DNA from: Brachionus manjavacas
Taxonomy: Eukaryota > Rotifera > Eurotatoria > Ploima > Brachionidae
Direction: 5' to 3'
Length of the DNA stretch: 64,000 bases
Assembly (NCBI GenBank): GCA_019054805.1
Contig: JAHQIY010000018.1
Coordinates: 1,302,001 to 1,366,000 of the forward strand
In this document: positions 33,955-48,342 of the stretch, in pieces
Layout of the letters: each line of letters begins with the position of its first letter
Numbering within the stretch: position 1 is the stretch's first letter
Notes under the pieces: model-generated
Seen by the model: only the letters and a program-made list of their open reading frames with translations
The model's database searches: none
What the model was told of the DNA's origin: nothing
Translations under genes and position numbers: made by a program

Positions 33955-35289
33955 GGGTTGCCTAGATTTTTCGCTGATATATGAATATCAAGAAAAAAAA
34001 AATCTAGGTATTACGTCCGTCCGTCCGTCCGTCCGTCCGTCCGTCCGTCCGTCCGTCCGTCCGTCCGTCCGTCCGTCCGTCCGTCCGTCTGTGGACACAT
34101 CTAACCCTAGTTTTTAGATGTTAACCCTAGTTTTAAAAATGACAAAAAATATGTCGATCGATAGCATTGAATACATAAAAGGCGCGAAAAATCTAGGCCA
34201 TCTAATTTTTTAAAAATTAAACTTTAAATCGATCAATCACTAAAACAAAAATATTAATCAAAAAGATTAAAGTAATAAAAAATTTATTGACAACAAAAGT
34301 ATGAACTAAAAAAGAAAAAAAGAGAATTAAAATGTGATCTCGGTGAAAATAGCCTGATGATCACTGAACCATGTTGAATATGGCTGTGATTTAAATTGAC
34401 CAAAAGAATGTGACTTGCTCGTTAGACACCAATCCAATTGAGACATATCCTTGAAAGTTAAACATTTGCTAAACACGGGTGTCATGTTCAAATTGTCTCT
34501 TAGCGTATCAAGATATTTAGAATTGTTTTCTCTATTAAAGTCAATATTGAAATCACCAAAGATTACCAAAGAGTCTAGGCTGTGCAAATTTAAATTCAAA
34601 AAGGCAATCAACTCTTGAATAAACTTGTCATTGTCCATCTTTGGATGCTTGTAAAGATTTAAAAAATAAACAACTGTTGAATTTAGAAAAGATTCAGCCT
34701 TTTAAATTGGTTTTTCTAATATATATTATATAATTTTATTTTTACTTTTAAAAAAACTATTTCAAATAACCAAAATTGTTAATTATGGAATGGTTATTAA
34801 TGACATTGTATGGTGATGCAAATACAATCATTATTTAAAAATTCGTCAACATAATTTTTTTATCGATTTTTTTCCTAGCAACTAAAATTAATTTTTAGAA
34901 ATTATTATAAATTATTTTGTTGCAATATTTTTAGTTAAAAATCGGGTTTTTTTTTCAAATTAAATAAAGAAAAAACAATTTGAAAAACATATTGTGTGCT
35001 TCATAGAATTTCATTTATATATTTCGAAAAAAATGGGGCGCAAAAAATAAGAAAGATTTAACATAAATATTCTCATAAATAAATTCTTAAATCATAATCC
35101 AAAAAATAATTAATTGTTTGAGTTAAACCACTTATTGGTACAGGGTTCCGGTTAGGGAATTGCTCTAATTGATAGAAAAAAATTAGTGAGAACGGGGTCC
35201 GGGGCGGAGCCCTGGTTTAGGGTTCCGGGTATGCAGTAAGCTAGAGAACCATTAGTAAAAATTACTATTATTTTTGAATGTTAAATAAT
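33955..35289 (-). repeat. Array unit 9 (1.34 kb, class a)
   Basis: SLDSL at 34327-34638; the longest GTCC tract in the main array (34016-34088). Confidence 0.9.
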
Positions 35290-36604
35290 GGGTTGCCTAG
35301 ATTTTTCGCTGATATATGAATATCAAGAAAAAAAAAATCTAGGTATTACGTTTGTCGTGTCCGTCCGTCCGTCCGTCCGTCCGTCCGTCCGTCCGTCCGT
35401 CTGTGGACACATCTAACCCTAGTTTTTAGATGTTAACCCTAGTTTTAAAAATGACAAAAAATATGTCGATCGATAGCATTGAATACATAAAAGGCGCGAA
35501 AAATCTAGGCCATCTAATTTTTTAAAAATTAAACTTTAAATCGATCAATCACTAAAACAAAAATATTAATCAAAAAGATTAAAGTAATAAAAAATTTATT
35601 GACAACAAAAGTATGAACTAAAAAAGAAAAAAAGAGAATTAAAATGTGATCTCGGTGAAAATAGCCTGATGATCACTGAACCATGTTGAATATGGCTGTG
35701 ATTTAAATTGACCAAAAGAATGTGACTTGCTCGTTAGACACCAATCCAATTGAGACATATCCTTGAAAGTTAAACATTTGCTAAACACGGGTGTCATGTT
35801 CAAATTGTCTCTTAGCGTATCAAGATATTTAGAATTGTTTTCTCTATTAAAGTCAATATTGAAATCACCAAAGATTACCAAAGAGTCTTGGCTGTGCAAA
35901 TTTAAATTCAAAAAGGCAATCAACTCTTGAATAAACTTGTCATTGTCCATCTTTGGATGCTTGTAAAGATTTAAAAAATAAACAACTGTTGAATTTAGAA
36001 AAGATTCAGCCTTTTAAATTGGTTTTTCTAATATATATTATATAATTTTATTTTTACTTTTAAAAAAACTATTTCAAATAACCAAAATTGTTAATTATGG
36101 AATGGTTATTAATGACATTGTATGGTGATGCAAATACAATCATTATTTAAAAATTCGTCAACATAATTTTTTTTTATCGATTTTTTTCCTAGCAACTAAA
36201 ATTAATTTTTAGAAATTATTATAAATTATTTTGTTGCAATATTTTTAGTTAAAAATCGGGTTTTTTTTCAAATTAAATAAAGAAAAACAATTTGAAAAAC
36301 ATATTGTGTGCTTCATAGAATTTCATTTATATATTTCGAAAAAAATGGGGCGCAAAAAATAAGAAAGATTTAACATAAATATTCTCATAAATAAATTCTT
36401 AAATCATAATCCAAAAAAATAATTAATTGTTTGCGTTAAACCACTTATTGGTACAGGGTTCCGGTTAGGGAATTGCTCTAATTGATAGAAAAAAAAATTA
36501 GTGAGAACGGGGTCCGGGGCGGAGCCCTGGTTTAGGGTTACGGGTATGCAGTAAGCTAGAGAACCATTAGTAAAAATTACTATTATTTTTGAATGTTAAA
36601 TAAT
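35290..36604 (-). repeat. Array unit 10 (1.31 kb)
   Basis: SQDSL at 35639-35950 with CTAACCC spacer and TTTGTCGT present, the same combination as unit 1. Confidence 0.9.
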
Positions 36605-37917
36605 GGGTTGCCTAGATTTTTCGCTGATATATGAATATCAAGAAAAAAAAAATCTAGGTATTACGTCCGTCCGTCCGTCCGTCCGTCCGTCCGTCCGTCC
36701 GTCCGTCCGTCCGTCTGTGGACACATCTAACCCTAGTTTTTAGATGTTAACCCTAGTTTTAAAAATGACAAAAAATATGTCGATCGATAGCATTGAATAC
36801 ATAAAAGGCGCGAAAAATCTAGGCCATCTAATTTTTTAAAAATTAAACTTTAAATCGATCAATCACTAAAACAAAAATATTAATCAAAAAGATTAAAGTA
36901 ATAAAAAATTTATTGACAACAAAAGTATGAACTAAAAAAGAAAAAAAGAGAATTAAAATGTGATCTCGGTGAAAATAGCCTGATGATCACTGAACCATGT
37001 TGAATATGGCTGTGATTTAAATTGACCAAAAGAATGTGACTTGCTCGTTAGACACCAATCCAATTGAGACATATCCTTGAAAGTTAAACATTTGCTAAAC
37101 ACGGGTGTCATGTTCAAATTGTCTCTTAGCGTATCAAGATATTTAGAATTGTTTTCTCTATTAAAGTCAATATTGAAATCACCAAAGATTACCAAAGAGT
37201 CTAGGCTGTGCAAATTTAAATTCAAAAAGGCAATCAACTCTTGAATAAACTTGTCATTGTCCATCTTTGGATGCTTGTAAAGATTTAAAAAATAAACAAC
37301 TGTTGAATTTAGAAAAGATTCAGCCTTTTAAATTGGTTTTTCTAATATATATTATATAATTTTATTTTTACTTTTAAAAAAACTATTTCAAATAACCAAA
37401 ATTGTTAATTATGGAATGGTTATTAATGACATTGTATGGTGATGCAAATACAATCATTATTTAAAAATTCGTCAACATAATTTTTTTTTATCGATTTTTT
37501 TCCTAGCAACTAAAATTAATTTTTAGAAATTATTATAAATTATTTTGTTGCAATATTTTTAGTTAAAAATCGGGTTTTTTTTCAAATTAAATAAAGAAAA
37601 AACAATTTGAAAAACATATTGTGTGCTTCATAGAATTTCATTTATATATTTCGAAAAAAATGGGGCGCAAAAAATAAGAAAGATTTAACATAAATATTCT
37701 CATAAATAAATTCTTAAATCATAATCCAAAAAATAATTAATTGTTTGAGTTAAACCACTTATTGGTACAGGGTTCCGGTTAGGGAATTGCTCTAATTGAT
37801 AGAAAAAAAATTAGTGAGAACGGGGTCCGGGGCGGAGCCCTGGTTTAGGGTTCCGGGTATGCAGTAAGCTAGAGAACCATTAGTAAAAATTACTATTATT
37901 TTTGAATGTTAAATAAT
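36605..37917 (-). repeat. Array unit 11 (1.31 kb, class a)
   Basis: SLDSL at 36953-37264. Opens the second 3-unit block 36605-40784. Confidence 0.9.
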
Positions 37918-39481
37918 GGGTTGCCTAGATTTTTCGCTGATATATGAATATCAAGAAAAAAAAATCTAGGTATTACGTTTGTCGTGTCCGTCCGTCCGTC
38001 CGTCCGTCCGTCCGTCCGTCTGTGGACACATCTTACCCTAGTTTTTAGATGTTAACCCTAGTTTTAAAAATGACAAAAAATATGTCGATCGATAGCATTG
38101 AATACATAAAAGGCGCGAAAAATCTAGGCCATCTAATTTTTTAAAAATTAAACTTTAAATCGATCAATCACTAAAACAAAAATATTAATCAAAAAGATTA
38201 AAGTAATAAAAAATTTATTGACAACAAAAGTATGAACTAAAAAAGAAAAAAAGAGAATTAAAATGTGATCTCGGTGAAAATAGCCTGATGATCACTGAAC
38301 CATGTTGAATATGGCTGTGATTTAAATTGACCAAAAGAATGTGACTTGCTCGTTAGACACCAATCCAATTGAGACATATCCTTGAAAGTTAAACATTTGC
38401 TAAACACGGGTGTCATGTTCAAATTGTCTCTTAGCGTATCAAGATATTTAGAATTGTTTTCTCTATTAAAGTCAATATTGAAATCACCAAAGATTACCAA
38501 AGAGTCTTGGCTGTGCAAATTTAAATTCAAAAAGGCAATCAACTCTTGAATAAACTTGTCATTGTCCATCTTTGGATGCTTGTAAAGATTTAAAAAATAA
38601 ACAACTGTTGAATTTAGAAAAGATTCAGCCTTTTAAATTGGTTTTTCTAATATATATTATATAATTTTATTTTTACTTTTAAAAAAAACTATTTCAAATA
38701 AACAAAATTGTTAATTATGGAATGGTTATTAATGACATTGTATGGTGATGCAAATACAATCATTATTTAAAAATTCGTCAACATAATTTTTTTTTATCGA
38801 TTTTTTTCCTAGCAACTAAAATTAATTTTTAGAAATTATTATAAATTATTTTGTTGCAATATTTTTAGTTAAAAATCGGGTTTTTTTTTCAAATTAAATA
38901 AAGAAAAAACAATTTGAAAAACATATTGTGTGCTTCATAGAATTTCATTTATATATTTCGAAAAAAATGGGGCGCAAAAAATAAGAAAGATTTAACATAA
39001 ATATTCTCATAAATAAATTCTTAAATCTTAATCCAAAAAATAATTAATTGTTTGCGTTAAACCACTTATTGGTACAGGGTTCCGGTTAGGGAATTGCTCT
39101 AATTGATAGAAAAAAATTAGTGAGAACGGGGTCCGGGGCGGAGCCCTGGTTTAGGGTTCCGGGTATGCAGTAAGCTAGAGAACCATTAGTAAAAATTACT
39201 ATTATTTTTGAATGTTAAATTATCTAAAAAATTATTAGTAATTATTTTAGCATAAATATTCTCATAAATAAATTCTTAAATCTTAATCCAAAAAAATAAT
39301 TAATTGTTTGCGTTAAACCACTTATTGGTACAGGGTTCCGGTTAGGGAATTGCTCTAATTGATAGAAAAAAAAATTAGTGAGAACGGGGTCCGGGGCGGA
39401 GCCCTGGTTTAGGGTTCCGGGTATGCAGTAAGCTAGAGAACCATTAGTAAAAATTACTATTATTTTTGAATGTTAAATAAT
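37918..39481 (-). repeat. Array unit 12 (1.56 kb, class b)
   Basis: SQDSL at 38258-38569; two monomers. It shares the rare AAATAAACAAAATTG variant with units 3 and 19. Confidence 0.9.
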
Positions 39482-40784
39482 GGGTTGCCTAGATTTTTCG
39501 CTGATATATGAATATCAAGAAAAAAATCTAGGTATTACGTTTGTCGTGTCCGTCCGTCCGTCCGTCCGTCCGTCCGTCCGTCTGTGGACACATCTTACCC
39601 TAGTTTTTAGATGTTAACCCTAGTTTTAAAAATGACAAAAAATATGTCGATCGATAGCATTGAATACATAAAAGGCGCGAAAAATCAAGGCCATCTAATT
39701 TTTTAAAAATTAAACTTTAAATCGATCAATCACTAAAACAAAAATATTAATCAAAAAGATTAAAGTAATAAAAAATTTATTGACAACAAAAGTATGAACT
39801 AAAAAAGAAAAAAAGAGAATTAAAATGTGATCTCGGTGAAAATAGCCTGATGATCACTGAACCATGTTGAATATGGCTGTGATTTAAATTGACCAAAAGA
39901 ATGTGACTTGCTCGTTAGACACCAATCCAATTGAGACATATCCTTGAAAGTTAAACATTTGCTAAACACGGGTGTCATGTTCAAATTGTCTCTTAGCGTA
40001 TCAAGATATTTAGAATTGTTTTCTCTATTAAAGTCAATATTGAAATCACCAAAGATTACCAAAGGGTCTTGGCTGTGCAAATTTAAATTCAAAAAGGCAA
40101 TCAACTCTTGAATAAACTTGTCATTGTCCATCTTTGGATGCTTGTAAAGATTTAAAAAATAAACAACTGTTGAATTTAGAAAAGATTCAGCCTTTTAAAT
40201 TGGTTTTTCTAATATATATTATATAATTTTATTTTTACTTTTAAAAAAACTATTTCAAATAACCAAAATTGTTAATTATGGAATGGTTATTAATGACATT
40301 GTATGGTGATGCAAATACAATCATTATTTAAAAATTCGTCAACATAATTTTTTTTTATCGATTTTTTTCCTAGCAACTAAAATTAATTTTTAGAAATTAT
40401 TATAAATTATTTTGTTGCAATATTTTTAGTTAAAAATCGGGTTTTTTTTTCAAATTAAATAAAGAAAAACAATTTGAAAAACATATTGTGTGCTTCATAG
40501 AATTTCATTTATATATTTCGAAAAAAATGGGGCGCAAAAAATAAGAAAGATTTAACATAAATATTCTCATAAATAAATTCTTAAATCATAATCCAAAAAA
40601 ATAATTAATTGTTTGCGTTAAACCACTTATTGGTACAGGGTTCCGGTTAGGGAATTGCTCTAATTGATAGAAAAAAATTAGTGAGAACGGGGTCCGGGGC
40701 GGAGCCCTGGTTTAGGGTTACGGGTATGCAGTAAGCTAGAGAACCATTAGTAAAAATTACTATTATTTTTGAATGTTAAATAAT
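39482..40784 (-). repeat. Array unit 13 (1.30 kb, class q)
   Basis: SQDPL at 39820-40131 with the AAATCAAGG subterminal repeat. Confidence 0.9.
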
Positions 40785-42094
40785 GGGTTGCCTAGATTTT
40801 TCGCTGATATATGAATATCAAGAAAAAAATCTAGGTATTACGTCCGTCCGTCCGTCCGTCCGTCCGTCCGTCCGTCCGTCCGTCCGTCCGTCTGTGGACA
40901 CATCTAACCCTAGTTTTTAGATGTTAACCCTAGTTTTAAAAATGACAAAAAATATGTCGATCGATAGCATTGAATACATAAAAGGCGCGAAAAATCTAGG
41001 CCATCTAATTTTTTAAAAATTAAACTTTAAATCGATCAATCACTAAAACAAAAATATTAATCAAAAAGATTAAAGTAATAAAAAATTTATTGACAACAAA
41101 AGTATGAACTAAAAAAGAAAAAAAGAGAATTAAAATGTGATCTCGGTGAAAATAGCCTGATGATCACTGAACCATGTTGAATATGGCTGTGATTTAAATT
41201 GACCAAAAGAATGTGACTTGCTCGTTAGACACCAATCCAATTGAGACATATCCTTGAAAGTTAAACATTTGCTAAACACGGGTGTCATGTTCAAATTGTC
41301 TCTTAGCGTATCAAGATATTTAGAATTGTTTTCTCTATTAAAGTCAATATTGAAATCACCAAAGATTACCAAAGAGTCTAGGCTGTGCAAATTTAAATTC
41401 AAAAAGGCAATCAACTCTTGAATAAACTTGTCATTGTCCATCTTTGGATGCTTGTAAAGATTTAAAAAATAAACAACTGTTGAATTTAGAAAAGATTCAG
41501 CCTTTTAAATTGGTTTTTCTAATATATATTATATAATTTTATTTTTACTTTTAAAAAAACTATTTCAAATAACCAAAATTGTTAATTATGGAATGGTTAT
41601 TAATGGAATTGTATGGTAAAGCAAATACAATCATTTTTTAAAAATTCATCAACACAATTTTTTTTATCGATTTTTTTCCTAGCAACTAAAATTAATTTTT
41701 AGAAATTATTATAAATTATTTTGTTGCAATATTTTTAGTTAAAAATCGGGTTTTTTTTTCAAATTAAATAAAGAAAAAACAATTTGAAAAACATATTGTG
41801 TGCTTCATAGAATTTCATTTATATATTTCGAAAAAAATGGGGCGCAAAAAATAAGAAAGATTTAACATAAATATTCTCATAAATAAATTCTTAAATCATA
41901 ATCCAAAAAAATAATTAATTGTTTGAGTTAAACCACTTATTGGTACAGGGTTCCGGTTAGGGAATTGCTCTAATTGATAGAAAAAAATTAGTGAGAACGG
42001 GGTCCGGGGCGGAGCCCTGGTTTATGGTTCCGGGAATGCAGTAAGCTAGAGAACCATTAGTAAAAATTACTATTATTTTTGAATGTTAAATAAT
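40785..42094 (-). repeat. Array unit 14 (1.31 kb, class a, variant patch)
   Basis: SLDSL at 41130-41441. A cluster of about seven substitutions at 41604-41660 is shared only with unit 17. Opens the second 4-unit block 40785-47031. Confidence 0.9.
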
Positions 42095-43659
42095 GGGTTG
42101 CCTAGATTTTTCGCTGATATATGAATATCAAGAAAAAAATCTAGGTATTACGTTTGTCGTGTCCGTCCGTCCGTCCGTCCGTCCGTCCGTCCGTCTGTGG
42201 ACACATCTTACCCTAGTTTTTAGATGTTAACCCTAGTTTTAAAAATGACAAAAAATATGTCGATCGATAGCATTGAATACATAAAAGGCGCGAAAAATCT
42301 AGGCCATCTAATTTTTTAAAAATTAAACTTTAAATCGATCAATCACTAAAACAAAAATATTAATCAAAAAGATTAAAGTAATAAAAAATTTATTGACAAC
42401 AAAAGTATGAACTAAAAAAGAAAAAAAGAGAATTAAAATGTGATCTCGGTGAAAATAGCCTGATGATCACTGAACCATGTTGAATATGGCTGTGATTTAA
42501 ATTGACCAAAAGAATGTGACTTGCTCGTTAGACACCAATCCAATTGAGACATATCCTTGAAAGTTAAACATTTGCTAAACACGGGTGTCATGTTCAAATT
42601 GTCTCTTAGCGTATCAAGATATTTAGAATTGTTTTCTCTATTAAAGTCAATATTGAAATCACCAAAGATTACCAAAGAGTCTTGGCTGTGCAAATTTAAA
42701 TTCAAAAAGGCAATCAACTCTTGAATAAACTTGTCATTGTCCATCTTTGGATGCTTGTAAAGATTTAAAAAATAAACAACTGTTGAATTTAGAAAAGATT
42801 CAGCCTTTTAAATTGGTTTTTCTAATATATATTATATAATTTTATTTTTACTTTTAAAAAAAACTATTTCAAATAACCAAAATTGTTAATTATGGAATGG
42901 TTATTAATGACATTGTATGGTGATGCAAATACAATCATTATTTAAAAATTCGTCAACATAATTTTTTTTTATCGATTTTTTTCCTAGCAACTAAAATTAA
43001 TTTTTAGAAATTATTATAAATTATTTTGTTGCAATATTTTTAGTTAAAAATCGGGTTTTTTTTTCAAATTAAATAAAGAAAAACAATTTGAAAAACATAT
43101 TGTGTGCTTCATAGAATTTCATTTATATATTTCGAAAAAAATGGGGCGCAAAAAATAAGAAAGATTTAACATAAATATTCTCATAAATAAATTCTTAAAT
43201 CTTAATCCAAAAAAATAATTAATTGTTTGCGTTAAACCACTTATTGGTACAGGGTTCCGGTTAGGGAATTGCTCTAATTGATAGAAAAAAAAAATTAGTG
43301 AGAACGGGGTCCGGGGCGGAGCCCTGGTTTAGGGTTCCGGGTATGCAGTAAGCTAGAGAACCATTAGTAAAAATTACTATTATTTTTGAATGTTAAATTA
43401 TCTAAAAAATTATTAGTAATTATTTTAGCATAAATATTCTCATAAATAAATTCTTAAATCTTAATCCAAAAAAATAATTAATTGTTTGCGTTAAACCACT
43501 TATTGGTACAGGGTTCCGGTTAGGGAATTGCTCTAATTGATAGAAAAAAAAATTAGTGAGAACGGGGTCCGGGGCGGAGCCCTGGTTTAGGGTTCCGGGT
43601 ATGCAGTAAGCTAGAGAACCATTAGTAAAAATTACTATTATTTTTGAATGTTAAATAAT
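42095..43659 (-). repeat. Array unit 15 (1.56 kb, class b)
   Basis: SQDSL at 42433-42744; two monomers. Confidence 0.9.
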
Positions 43660-45745
43660 GGGTTGCCTAGATTTTTCGCTGATATATGAATATCAAGAAA
43701 AAAAATATCTAGGTATTACGTTTGTCGTGTCCGTCCGTCCGTCCGTCCGTCCGTCCGTCCGTCTGTGGACACATCTTACCCTAGTTTTTAGATGTTAACC
43801 CTAGTTTTAAAAATGACAAAAAATATGTCGATCGATAGCATTGAATACATAAAAGGCGCGAAAAATCTAGGCCATCTAATTTTTTAAAAATTAAACTTTA
43901 AATCGATCAATCACTAAAACAAAAATATTAATCAAAAAGATTAAAGTAATAAAAAATTTATTGACAACAAAAGTATGAACTAAAAAAGAAAAAAAGAGAA
44001 TTAAAATGTGATCTCGGTGAAAATAGCCTGATGATCACTGAACCATGTTGAATATGGCTGTGATTTAAATTGACCAAAAGAATGTGACTTGCTCGTTAGA
44101 CACCAATCCAATTGAGACATATCCTTGAAAGTTAAACATTTGCTAAACACGGGTGTCATGTTCAAATTGTCTCTTAGCGTATCAAGATATTTAGAATTGT
44201 TTTCTCTATTAAAGTCAATATTGAAATCACCAAAGATTACCAAAGAGTCTTGGCTGTGCAAATTTAAATTCAAAAAGGCAATCAACTCTTGAATAAACTT
44301 GTCATTGTCCATCTTTGGATGCTTGTAAAGATTTAAAAAATAAACAACTGTTGAATTTAGAAAAGATTCAGCCTTTTAAATTGGTTTTTCTAATATATAT
44401 TATATAATTTTATTTTTACTTTTAAAAAAAACTATTTCAAATAACCAAAATTGTTAATTATGGAATGGTTATTAATGACATTGTATGGTGATGCAAATAC
44501 AATCATTATTTAAAAATTCGTCAACATAATTTTTTTTTATCGATTTTTTTCCTAGCAACTAAAATTAATTTTTAGAAATTATTATAAATTATTTTGTTGC
44601 AATATTTTTAGTTAAAAATCGGGTTTTTTTTTCAAATTAAATAAAGAAAAAACAATTTGAAAAACATATTGTGTGCTTCATAGAATTTCATTTATATATT
44701 TCGAAAAAAATGGGGCGCAAAAAATAAGAAAGATTTAACATAAATATTCTCATAAATAAATTCTTAAATCATAATCCAAAAAAATAATTAATTGTTTGAG
44801 TTAAACCACTTATTGGTACAGGGTTCCGGTTAGGGAATTGCTCTAATTGATAGAAAAATAAAATTAGTGAGAACGGGGTCCGGGGCGGAGCCCTGGTTTA
44901 GGGTTCCGGGTATGCAGTAAGCTAGAGAACCATTAGTAAAAATTACTATTATTTTTGAATGTTAAATAATCTAAAAAATTATTAGTAATTATTTTAGCAT
45001 AAACATTCTCATAAATAAATTCTTAAATCTTAATCAAAAAAAATAATTAATTGTTTGCGTTAAACCACTTATTGGTACAGGGTTCCGGTTAGGGAATTGC
45101 TCTAATTGATAGAAAAATAAAATTAGTGAGAACGGGGTCCGGGGCGGAGCCCTGGTTTAGGGTTCCGGGTATGCAGTAAGCTAGAGAACCATTAGTAAAA
45201 ATTACTATTATTTTTGAATGTTAAATAATCTAAAAATTATTAGTAATTATTTTAGCATAAATATTCTCATAAATAAATTCTTAAATCTTAATCCAAAAAA
45301 ATAATTAATTGTTTGCGTTAAACCACTTATTGGTACAGGGTTTCGGTTAGGGAATTGCTCTAATTGATAGAAAAAAAAATTAGTGAGAACGGGGTCCGGG
45401 GCGGAGCCCTGGTTTAGGGTTCCGGGTATGCAGTAAGCTAGAGAACCATTAGTAAAAATTACTATTATTTTTGAATGTTAAATAATCTAAAAAATTATTA
45501 GTAATTATTTTAGCATAAATATTCTCATAAATAAATTCTTAAATCTTAATCCAAAAAATTAATTAATTGTTTGCGTTAAACCACTTATTGGTACAGGGTT
45601 CCGGTTAGGGAATTGCTCTAATTGATAGAAAAAAAAAATTAGTGAGAACGGGGTCCGGGGCGGAGCCCTGGTTTAGGGTTCCGGGTATGCAGTAAGCTAG
45701 AGAACCATTAGTAAAAATTACTATTATTTTTGAATGTTAAATAAT
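43660..45745 (-). repeat. Array unit 16 (2.09 kb, class c)
   Basis: SQDSL at 44001-44312; four monomers with the same internal variant order as unit 7. Confidence 0.9.
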
Positions 45746-47031
45746 GGGTTGCCTAGATTTTTCGCTGATATATGAATATCAAGAAAAAAATCTAGGTATT
45801 ACGTTTGTCGTGTCCGTCCGTCCGTCTGTGGACACATCTTACCCTAGTTTTTAGATGTTAACCCTAGTTTTAAAAATGACAAAAAATATGTCGATCGATA
45901 GCATTGAATACATAAAAGGCGCGAAAAATCTAGGCCATCTAATTTTTTAAAAATTAAACTTTAAATCGATCAATCACTAAAACAAAAATATTAATCAAAA
46001 AGATTAAAGTAATAAAAAATTTATTGACAACAAAAGTATGAACTAAAAAAGAAAAAAGAGAATTAAAATGTGATCTCGGTGAAAATAGCCTGATGATCAC
46101 TGAACCATGTTGAATATGGCTGTGATTTAAATTGACCAAAAGAATGTGACTTGCTCGTTAGACACCAATCCAATTGAGACATATCCTTGAAAGTTAAACA
46201 TTTGCTAAACACGGGTGTCATGTTCAAATTGTCTCTTAGCGTATCAAGATATTTAGAATTGTTTTCTCTATTAAAGTCAATATTGAAATCACCAAAGATT
46301 ACCAAAGAGTCTTGGCTGTGCAAATTTAAATTCAAAAAGGCAATCAACTCTTGAATAAACTTGTCATTGTCCATCTTTGGATGCTTGTAAAGATTTAAAA
46401 AATAAACAACTGTTGAATTTAGAAAAGATTCAGCCTTTTAAATTGGTTTTTCTAATATATATTATATAATTTTATTTTTACTTTTAAAAAAACTATTTCA
46501 AATAACCAAAATTGTTAATTATGGAATGGTTATTAATGGAATTGTATGGTAAAGCAAATACAATCATTTTTTAAAAATTCATCAACACAATTTTTTTTAT
46601 CGATTTTTTTCCTAGCAACTAAAATTAATTTTTAGAAATTATTATAAATTATTTTGTTGCAATATTTTTAGTTAAAAATCGGGTTTTTTTTTCAAATTAA
46701 ATAAAGAAAAAACAATTTGAAAAACATATTGTGTGCTTCATAGAATTTCATTTATATATTTCGAAAAAAATGGGGCGCAAAAAATAAGAAAGATTTAACA
46801 TAAATATTCTCATAAATAAATTCTTAAATCATAATCCAAAAAAATAATTAATTGTTTGCGTTAAACCACTTATTGGTACAGGGTTCCGGTTAGGGAATTG
46901 CTCTAATTGATAGAAAAAAAAAAATTAGTGAGAACGGGGTCCGGGGCGGAGCCCTGGTTTAGGGTTACGGGTATGCAGTAAGCTAGAGAACCATTAGTAA
47001 AAATTACTATTATTTTTGAATGTTAAATAAT
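45746..47031 (-). repeat. Array unit 17 (1.29 kb, class d, variant patch)
   Basis: SQDSL at 46063-46374; about three GTCC repeats. Carries the patch at 46533-46590 shared with unit 14. Confidence 0.9.
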
Positions 47032-48342
47032 GGGTTGCCTAGATTTTTCGCTGATATATGAATATCAAGAAAAAAATCTAGGTATTACGTCCGTCCGTCC
47101 GTCCGTCCGTCCGTCCGTCCGTCCGTCCGTCCGTCCGTCTGTGGACACATCTAACCCTAGTTTTTAGATGTTAACCCTAGTTTTAAAAATGACAAAAAAT
47201 ATGTCGATCGATAGCATTGAATACATAAAAGGCGCGAAAAATCTAGGCCATCTAATTTTTTAAAAATTAAACTTTAAATCGATCAATCACTAAAACAAAA
47301 ATATTAATCAAAAAGATTAAAGTAATAAAAAATTTATTGACAACAAAAGTATGAACTAAAAAAGAAAAAAAAGAGAATTAAAATGTGATCTCGGTGAAAA
47401 TAGCCTGATGATCACTGAACCATGTTGAATATGGCTGTGATTTAAATTGACCAAAAGAATGTGACTTGCTCGTTAGACACCAATCCAATTGAGACATATC
47501 CTTGAAAGTTAAACATTTGCTAAACACGGGTGTCATGTTCAAATTGTCTCTTAGCGTATCAAGATATTTAGAATTGTTTTCTCTATTAAAGTCAATATTG
47601 AAATCACCAAAGATTACCAAAGAGTCTAGGCTGTGCAAATTTAAATTCAAAAAGGCAATCAACTCTTGAATAAACTTGTCATTGTCCATCTTTGGATGCT
47701 TGTAAAGATTTAAAAAATAAACAACTGTTGAATTTAGAAAAGATTCAGCCTTTTAAATTGGTTTTTCTAATATATATTATATAATTTTATTTTTACTTTT
47801 AAAAAAAACTATTTCAAATAACCAAAATTGTTAATTATGGAATGGTTATTAATGACATTGTATGGTGATGCAAATACAATCATTATTTAAAAATTCGTCA
47901 ACATAATTTTTTTATCGATTTTTTTCCTAGCAACTAAAATTAATTTTTAGAAATTATTATAAATTATTTTGTTGCAATATTTTTAGTTAAAAATCGGGTT
48001 TTTTTTTCAAATTAAATAAAGAAAAACAATTTGAAAAACATATTGTGTGCTTCATAGAATTTCATTTATATATTTCGAAAAAAATGGGGCGCAAAAAATA
48101 AGAAAGATTTAACATAAATATTCTCATAAATAAATTCTTAAATCATAATCCAAAAAATAATTAATTGTTTGAGTTAAACCACTTATTGGTACAGGGTTCC
48201 GGTTAGGGAATTGCTCTAATTGATAGAAAAAAAAATTAGTGAGAACGGGGTCCGGGGCGGAGCCCTGGTTTAGGGTTCCGGGTATGCAGTAAGCTAGAGA
48301 ACCATTAGTAAAAATTACTATTATTTTTGAATGTTAAATAAT
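47032..48342 (-). repeat. Array unit 18 (1.31 kb, class a)
   Basis: SLDSL at 47378-47689. Opens the 5-unit block 47032-54832. Confidence 0.9.
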
